Shown here: positions 49,146 to 54,122 of the stretch, piece after piece
Layout of the letters: each line of letters starts with the position of its first letter
Numbering within the stretch: position 1 is the first letter of the stretch
Assembly: GCA_012270995.1 (NCBI GenBank)
Contig: JAAXHG010000179.1
Span: 1 to 54,122 of the forward strand
Reading direction: 5' to 3'
Length of the DNA: 54,122 bases
Origin: Vicinamibacteraceae bacterium
GTDB taxonomy: Bacteria; Acidobacteriota; Thermoanaerobaculia; Multivoradales; Multivoraceae
Program-made: the position numbers and the translations under genes
Notes under the pieces: generated by a model
Told to the model about the DNA's origin: nothing
The model's input: the letters and a program-made list of their open reading frames with translations, nothing else
Database searches by the model: none

Positions 49146-49345
49146 CCCGGTTCTTTGGACAGTTTCGATGCGGGGCTATGGCCAAGTTCCTCATCTTCGA
49201 CCGGGAACGTTGTCCCGCCGTTGACTTGAGCTGCGTCGCCGACAATGTGGACGCTCGCCACGCGGCGCGAATCGAATCCGCCCTCGACGCCCCGTTTGCC
49301 CCGAGGCCCTCATGAACCCGTAGACGTCTTGGGTCCCGTCCTACC
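49146..49345. other. Non-coding spacer left by the PPIase rearrangement
   Basis: About 200 bp, visibly less GC-rich than its surroundings. A short plus frame continues to a stop at 49315 and ends DAPFAPRPS, which faintly recalls the APFGPGA region of the SurA-like protein, so part may be further pseudogene. At 49333-49345 the minus strand carries GAATGAGGTAGGA, an orphan copy of the Shine-Dalgarno that precedes the intact surA-like gene, here with no gene after it. Confidence 0.6.
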
Positions 49346-50197
49346 TCATTCCGGGGCAACCGGATCCGCGAAGACGCCGCGGTACTCGAAGGGCAACCGC
49401 TCCACAGCGACCCGCAGATTGTACTCCTGCCGGGCCTCCGCGGCGGCGGCCCGCACGACTTCTTCGCTGTGCGCCTCCTCCAGCAGCGCGATGATCCCTG
49501 GCGCCGCCTCCGCGAGCGTCAGCGTCTCTTCCGGCAGGACCCGCTCGACCTCGAAAATGCGAAAGCCGTAGTCGGCCTCGAGCAACTCGCTCCACTCCCC
49601 TTCGCCGAGCTCGAAGACCACGTCCGCGAGCGCAGGGGGCAGGTCCTCCCGCGACAGCTCGCCCTGAAGACCGCCGACGGACGCGCTGGGTCCAATGGAG
49701 CGAAGACGCGCCAGTTCGCCGAAGTCGACGCCCGCATCGAGTTCCGCCAACGCCAGTTCGGCGGCGGCCCGATCCTGGACGAGGATCTGACGCAGGCGCA
49801 CCCGCGGCGGCCGGGCGAAGTCGCCTTGATGTTGCTCGTAGTAGCGTTCGATCTCCGGCCGCGACACCTCCACCGGGGACGCCTGGAGCAGCCGGATTGC
49901 CGCCTCCTGGGCCGTCGCCTGCCCGTCCACGAGCCCCCGGTCCCGGGCAAGCCGGACGAGGAGCTGGTCGTCCACGAAGCGCTCGAAGAGCCTGGAGAGC
50001 ACCGCGCTGCCGAAACGGGAGGCGTCCTCGCCCAGCGACTCCTCCACGTAGCCTCGAAAGTCCTCGTAGCGAAAGTCCCGGTCGCCGATTCGCACCACGA
50101 CTCCCTCGGGCAACCCGCCGCCGCAACCCAGCGAGAACGCGACCAGGAGACCGGCGCAGAGTCCTCGTACGCGGGGCGGTTCCCACCGGCCAGTCAA
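49346..50197 (-). CDS. Parvulin-type PPIase lipoprotein
   Basis: 283 residues from TTG 50197, overlapping the mfd stop (TTGA) with GGAG upstream. The lipobox LGC in LLVAFSLGCGGG predicts a lipid-anchored periplasmic protein. A SurA-type N-terminal helix region (~35-125, RFVDDQLLVRLARDRGLVD) precedes a parvulin domain (~130-225: RLRQILVQDRAAAEL, FGELARLRSIGPSA, VFELGEGEWSELLEADYGFR). It probably isomerises prolines during outer-membrane protein folding, like PrsA/PpiC. Several usual catalytic residues cannot be verified by eye, so it may be mainly a chaperone. It is co-translated with mfd. Confidence 0.85.
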   Translation of the reverse strand: MTGRWEPPRVRGLCAGLLVAFSLGCGGGLPEGVVVRIGDRDFRYEDFRGYVEESLGEDASRFGSAVLSRLFERFVDDQLLVRLARDRGLVDGQATAQEAAIRLLQASPVEVSRPEIERYYEQHQGDFARPPRVRLRQILVQDRAAAELALAELDAGVDFGELARLRSIGPSASVGGLQGELSREDLPPALADVVFELGEGEWSELLEADYGFRIFEVERVLPEETLTLAEAAPGIIALLEEAHSEEVVRAAAAEARQEYNLRVAVERLPFEYRGVFADPVAPE

Positions 50198-53100
50198 TGG
50201 ACCGTCTCCGAGGCAGCAAGGCCGGACAGCGGCTCACCCGACAGCAACTGGAGGAGCTGCAGCGTGACCTCGAGCGCCTGCGGGCCCGGTATCCCGCCAA
50301 GCGTCAGAACGCCGTCCGGCGTGAAGGCGGCTCCCTCCCGCTCGGATACGAAGCGGATCAGTCCGTCGACATCCACCTTCGCGTCGCGACGCAGCCGGAT
50401 CGTCAGACGCTCCTTGCGGTGCGCGATCGACTGGACACCGAGCGATTCCGCAACCCGCTTCAGTTCCGCGCCGCGAACCAGGGCGTGGACCGCCTCGGGC
50501 GGAGGTCCGAAACGGTCGCGGAGCTCGGCAAGCAGCGTGTCCGGCTCCTCGTCGGCGTCCGCCAAACGCCGGTAGATCTCGAGCCGCAGCGAGATCTCCC
50601 CGATGTAGTCCTCCGGTATCGACATCGTCGAGGGCAGGCTGATCGACGCCGACGGCGTCTCCGCCGGCGCTTCGCCCCGGAGTTCCGCGATCGTCTGTTC
50701 CAGCATCTTCATGTAGGTCTCGATTCCCACTTCCGCGATGTGGCCGCTCTGCTCCGCCCCGAGCAGGTTGCCGGCGCCTCGAATCTCCAGATCGCGGGCC
50801 GCGATCCGGAACCCCGCCCCCAGCTCGGTGAACTCCCTGATCGCGACGAGCCGCTTGCGCGCCTCCTCCGAGAGCTCCGTGTCGGGCGGCGCCAGAAGGT
50901 AGCAGTAGCCCAACTGATCGCTGCGTCCTACGCGGCCGCGCAACTGGTAGAGCTGGGCCAGGCCGAAGCGATCCGCGCGGTGCACGAGCATCGTGTTCAC
51001 GTTGGGGATGTCGATTCCGTTCTCGATGATCGTCGTCGCCAGCAGCAGGTCGACTTCTCCCGACGTGAAGGCTCTCATCCGCCGGCTCAGTTCGGCCTCG
51101 TCCATCTGCCCATGGCCGACCGTGATCCGAAGCCCGGGCACGAGTTCGCGCAGATAGCGGAGCATGCCCTCGATGTCCTCGACCCGGTTGTAGACGTAGA
51201 ACACCTGGCCGCCGCGCTCGACCTCGAACTCGATCGCCTCGCGGACCAGATCGCCCGAGAACGGGAGTACCCGCGTCTCGACGGCCATCCGATCCCGCGG
51301 CGGCGACTCGATCAGGGAAAGGTCCCTGACGCCCGCCAAGGACAACTGCAGGGTACGCGGCACCGGCGTCGCCGACATCGCCAGCACGTGGACGTTCCGC
51401 TTCAGTTCCCGCAGCCGTTCTTTCTGGGCGACGCCGAAGCGCTGCTCCTCGTCGATGATCACCAGACCCAGGCACGGCAGATCGATATCCCGGCTCAGCA
51501 GCCGGTGCGTACCGATCAGGATGTGGATCTCGCCTGCCGCCAACCGGTCCCGGATCTCCCGGACCCGGGCAGCCGAACGGAACCGGGACACCATCTCGAT
51601 CTCGACGCCGAACCCCTGGAAGCGCCTCCGAAAGACGCGCAGGTGCTGGTCGGCGAGGATGGTCGTCGGCGCCAGCACGGCGACCTGCAGGCCGTTGTCG
51701 ACCGCCTTGAACGCCGCCCGCATCGCGACTTCCGTCTTGCCGAAGCCCACGTCGCCGCACAGAAGCCGGTCCATCGGCCGTTCGCGACCCAGATCCTCCT
51801 TGATCGTGCGGATCGACTCCAGTTGATCCGGCGTCTCCTCGTAGCTGAAGGCGCTCTCGAACTGGAGCTGGCGGTCGCTGTCCTCGTTCATTGGCACCGC
51901 CCGCGCCAGCCGGCGCTCGGCATACAGCTTCAACAGATCGGTGGCGATCGCCTTGAGGCTGCGCCGGATCCGGCCCTTCTTCTTCGCCCAGCTGCTCCCG
52001 CCCAACTGGTCGAGGCGTGGGGCCAGACCCTCGATGCCGCTGTAGCGCTCGATCTCGTCCAGGCGAGTCAGAGGCAGGAGCAACGTACGGCCTGACGAGT
52101 AGAGGAGCTCCATGACCTCGATCGCCCGCGACTGCCTGCGCGGTGCGTAGCCCTCCACCTCGGGACCGTCGTCGGGTGGACCTTCAAGCGTTCGCAGCCC
52201 CAGGAACTGCCCGATGCCGTGATCTTCGTGAACCACGAACTCACCCACCCGCAGGTCCCCGAGCCCCGACACGAAGGGCCCCATCCGGCGGCGGCGACGC
52301 GGAGCTCGCGCCCTACGCCGGAAGAGCTGTCCCTCGCCGAACAACACCAGCCGGGCAGCCGGAAGCCGGAAACCCCGGCCCAGTTCACCGTCGACCAGCC
52401 GTACGCCGCCTCCATCCCAGTCGATCTCGCGGCTGCCGAGCGTCCGGCGGAGCGACTCGTGCCGTCCGGCGCGCGCCACCAGCCAGAGGTCGTCGCCGCG
52501 CGCCGCCGCGGTCTCAACTTCGCGCGGGAAACGGGGAAGCTGATCGATCAGCACGTCCGTCTCGACCGCCCCGAAGTCGACCCGCGTTCGCCGTCGCGCG
52601 GGTTCGTCCAGAACGCCCCCGACCCGAACGGCCGCGTCCTCGACGAGATCGAGCACCTGCGTGCTGGGCACGGTCAGCCGTTCCGGTTCCGCGGCGATGT
52701 CCCCGTCGTCGGACCGTCTCGCGTACTCGTCCCACAGCATCTCGGCGTGCTGCTCGATCTCCCGGCGTACCCGGTCGAGTTCGACCACGATCACCGTGGC
52801 CGTCTCCATCACCTCACCGAGACTCGCGCTCGGCTGCAGCAGAGGGAGGTACTTCTCCCAGCCCGCGAAGGGCTCCCCCTCCACCATTTCCTCCAGTTGG
52901 GTGCGGGCCGACTCGGCGAGATCGTCTCCTCGCTCTTCCAGCAGAGCCAGGGCCAGCTCGGCGGCTTGTTCCGGCGCGGCCGCGAACGGCGTCAACGGCC
53001 GGACGCGCAACGACTCGACTGCCTCCTCGGAGCGCTGCGTCGAGGCATCGAAACGGTGGATGCTCTCGATCGTGTCGCCGAACAGGTCGAGTCGCGCCGG

Positions 53101-53670
53101 CCTCGGCTCGCCGGGAGCGAAGAGGTCGAAGACACCGCCCCGCTGCGCCACGGCCCCTACCGCCGCCACCAGGTCGGCGCGGCGATAGCCGCGGGAGACC
53201 AGGTGGGTCAGGAGTCCCTCCAGCACCACATCCTCACCCACCCGAAGGTCCACGACCGACTGGAGGAACGCCTCAGGTTCCGCGAGGCGATGAAACAGGG
53301 TCCGCGGCGTGCAGACGACGGTGACGCGCGGGGTGCGGAGCAGGAGGTCGTAGGCGACGCTCTCCTGGGCGCGCACCTGCAGCGAGGCTTCCGCCTGCTG
53401 GTACGGCGTCAGCGCCGGGGACGGAAAGGGGACGACGCGCTCCCCCTCCCCATGCCCGAGCAACCGAGCCCCATCCGTCCAGGCAAGGACCTCGCTCTCG
53501 CTCGGAACGACGACGAGCTGGGCCGCGGCCCGGTCCTCAGCCAGCAGCTCGAACACCACCGAGGCCGCGCGTACCGGCAGACCGACGACCACCGCGCGCT
53601 CGGCCGCAGCCAGTTCGCGGTAGTCCCCGCCGCGACGAATGCGGCGGCGGAGTTCACGCCACGCGGACAC
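50194..53670 (-). CDS. mfd: Transcription-repair coupling factor Mfd
   Basis: 1,158 residues, normal length. The UvrB-like N-terminal part (~1-400) is followed by the CarD-like RNA polymerase-interacting domain (~460-540: VGEFVVHEDHGIGQFLGLRT). The RecG-like translocase follows, with Walker A GDVGFGKTE (~638), DEEQ box VIIDEEQRF (~738), HVLAMSATPVPRTL and QLRGRVGRSD. The C-terminal TRCF domain (ISLRLEIYRRLADADEEPDT) closes the protein. Mfd removes polymerase stalled at lesions and recruits UvrA. The start is GTG 53670, 17 bp after ftsB. Confidence 0.96.
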   Translation of the reverse strand: MSAWRELRRRIRRGGDYRELAAAERAVVVGLPVRAASVVFELLAEDRAAAQLVVVPSESEVLAWTDGARLLGHGEGERVVPFPSPALTPYQQAEASLQVRAQESVAYDLLLRTPRVTVVCTPRTLFHRLAEPEAFLQSVVDLRVGEDVVLEGLLTHLVSRGYRRADLVAAVGAVAQRGGVFDLFAPGEPRPARLDLFGDTIESIHRFDASTQRSEEAVESLRVRPLTPFAAAPEQAAELALALLEERGDDLAESARTQLEEMVEGEPFAGWEKYLPLLQPSASLGEVMETATVIVVELDRVRREIEQHAEMLWDEYARRSDDGDIAAEPERLTVPSTQVLDLVEDAAVRVGGVLDEPARRRTRVDFGAVETDVLIDQLPRFPREVETAAARGDDLWLVARAGRHESLRRTLGSREIDWDGGGVRLVDGELGRGFRLPAARLVLFGEGQLFRRRARAPRRRRRMGPFVSGLGDLRVGEFVVHEDHGIGQFLGLRTLEGPPDDGPEVEGYAPRRQSRAIEVMELLYSSGRTLLLPLTRLDEIERYSGIEGLAPRLDQLGGSSWAKKKGRIRRSLKAIATDLLKLYAERRLARAVPMNEDSDRQLQFESAFSYEETPDQLESIRTIKEDLGRERPMDRLLCGDVGFGKTEVAMRAAFKAVDNGLQVAVLAPTTILADQHLRVFRRRFQGFGVEIEMVSRFRSAARVREIRDRLAAGEIHILIGTHRLLSRDIDLPCLGLVIIDEEQRFGVAQKERLRELKRNVHVLAMSATPVPRTLQLSLAGVRDLSLIESPPRDRMAVETRVLPFSGDLVREAIEFEVERGGQVFYVYNRVEDIEGMLRYLRELVPGLRITVGHGQMDEAELSRRMRAFTSGEVDLLLATTIIENGIDIPNVNTMLVHRADRFGLAQLYQLRGRVGRSDQLGYCYLLAPPDTELSEEARKRLVAIREFTELGAGFRIAARDLEIRGAGNLLGAEQSGHIAEVGIETYMKMLEQTIAELRGEAPAETPSASISLPSTMSIPEDYIGEISLRLEIYRRLADADEEPDTLLAELRDRFGPPPEAVHALVRGAELKRVAESLGVQSIAHRKERLTIRLRRDAKVDVDGLIRFVSEREGAAFTPDGVLTLGGIPGPQALEVTLQLLQLLSGEPLSGLAASETVH

Positions 53671-53687
53671 CCTCGGTCAGAACCGGA

Positions 53688-54038
53688 TCAGTCGTCCGTG
53701 CGCGGCAGAACGACGACCGTGTCGCCCGGTCTCACCAGACCCAGCTCCTCGCGCGCGAGACGTTCCAGCACGACTGGATCGTCCTGAAGCAGCGCGACCC
53801 TGCCCTTCAGGCTCTCTACGCGCTGCCTCGCCTCCTCGAGCTCGATCTCGAGCTCCGCCTCGCGCTCGGCCAGCTCGGCAAGGCCCGAGTAGTTGTCGGC
53901 GCCGGCCCGGGCCAGAAGCAGAAGCACCACGATCAGGCCGACGCCGATCAGCGTCGGCAGCGAGCGCTGGGTCCATTCGAGCCAACGATCAATGCGCTCC
54001 CGCAGCCGCCCGCGCCGGTCTGAAGGCGTCGCAGACAC
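53688..54038 (-). CDS. ftsB: Septum formation initiator FtsB/DivIC-like
   Basis: 116 residues from GTG 54038. A basic N-terminus, one membrane helix (~27-45, LPTLIGVGLIVVLLLLARAG), a coiled coil (~52-85, LAEREAELEIELEEARQRVE) and the C-terminal motif LERLAREELGLVRPGDTVVV are exactly the FtsB/DivIC pattern. It would complex with FtsL and FtsQ of the dcw cluster. No Shine-Dalgarno is seen; TATAGG lies 9 nt before the GTG, so a leaderless transcript is possible. Confidence 0.92.
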   Translation of the reverse strand: MSATPSDRRGRLRERIDRWLEWTQRSLPTLIGVGLIVVLLLLARAGADNYSGLAELAEREAELEIELEEARQRVESLKGRVALLQDDPVVLERLAREELGLVRPGDTVVVLPRTDD

Positions 54039-54122
54039 GCGACAAAGCCTATACGAGGGCCCACTTTGCCACCGGAAGCACCCACCCGGCTCCCGGAGCG
54101 TAATCCAATCCTGAGATGAGCC
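54039..54122. other. Upstream region of ftsB to the window end
   Basis: 84 bp with a -10-like TATAGG (minus strand, 9 nt before the ftsB GTG) and no convincing -35. No coding signal on either strand is recognised. Any neighbouring gene (eno is frequent upstream of ftsB) lies outside the window. Confidence 0.4.

Noticed and set aside
47832..49315. Treating the short open frames in this stretch as small independent genes
   Set aside because: Their translations are colinear pieces, in shifting frames, of the two flanking PPIase genes, so they are pseudogene fragments.
49897..52095. 732-codon plus-strand frame over mfd
   Set aside because: A shadow of mfd in the complementary frame, with biased composition and no recognisable motif.
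1..54122. CRISPR array, tRNA, rRNA, intact insertion sequence or prophage genes
   Set aside because: I saw no regularly spaced repeats, cloverleaf sequences, transposase, integrase or structural phage genes. A tRNA missed by eye cannot be fully excluded; a tRNAscan run would settle it.

Overview
The window is about 54 kb of GC-rich chromosome from a diderm bacterium. The best guess is Acidobacteriota, possibly a Thermoanaerobaculia/Holophagae-type lineage. Supporting signs are a GWxTD + VWFA fusion protein of the type common in acidobacteria, an LptD outer-membrane LPS translocon, a MurE with the meso-DAP signature, and heavy use of GTG/TTG starts. I see no tRNA, rRNA, CRISPR array or intact insertion sequence. 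The taxonomy is inference; the gene calls are read from the sequence.

Layout. (1) 1-172: the 3' end of a molybdopterin oxidoreductase, then a short spacer packed with palindromes. (2) 330-6637: the arginine operon argC-J-B-D-H-R on the minus strand, almost fully translationally coupled, with a candidate promoter immediately before argC and no argF/argG. (3) 6654-9796: a rhomboid protease, both exonuclease VII subunits and an unknown protein. (4) 9900-13512: a coupled trio of a DUF420 membrane protein, a secreted GWxTD-VWA protein and a small secreted protein. (5) 13534-14958: the wreck of a BREX-like defence locus (truncated DUF6079 ATPase joined to the last part of a PglZ protein) followed by one intact companion gene. 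(6) 15091-16568: ruvX-mltG. (7) 16774-21013: lptD coupled to two nucleotide-sugar enzymes, meeting ogt head-on. (8) 21626-28083: a minus-strand glycan cluster (PIG-L deacetylase/GT2 fusion, three further glycosyltransferases, and a secreted PEGA protein coupled to the last one). (9) 28238-30184: argS.

(10) 30192-46596: the complete minus-strand division and cell-wall (dcw) cluster mraZ-rsmH-ftsL-ftsI-murE-murF-mraY-murD-ftsW-murG-murC-ftsQ-ftsA-ftsZ, without murB or ddl. Its promoter overlaps four 10-bp-spaced repeats that look like a MraZ operator. (11) 46676-54038: ftsB, mfd, a lipoprotein parvulin and a SurA-like chaperone. Between the two folding factors lie decayed copies of both, one of them inverted.

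Most of the window is housekeeping: arginine synthesis, envelope polysaccharide assembly, peptidoglycan synthesis and division, and outer-membrane protein folding. The least ordinary parts are the defence-island scar, the PPIase duplication/inversion scar, the PEGA-glycosyltransferase coupling, the GWxTD-VWA trio, and an XseB protein ending in an SSB-like acidic tail.
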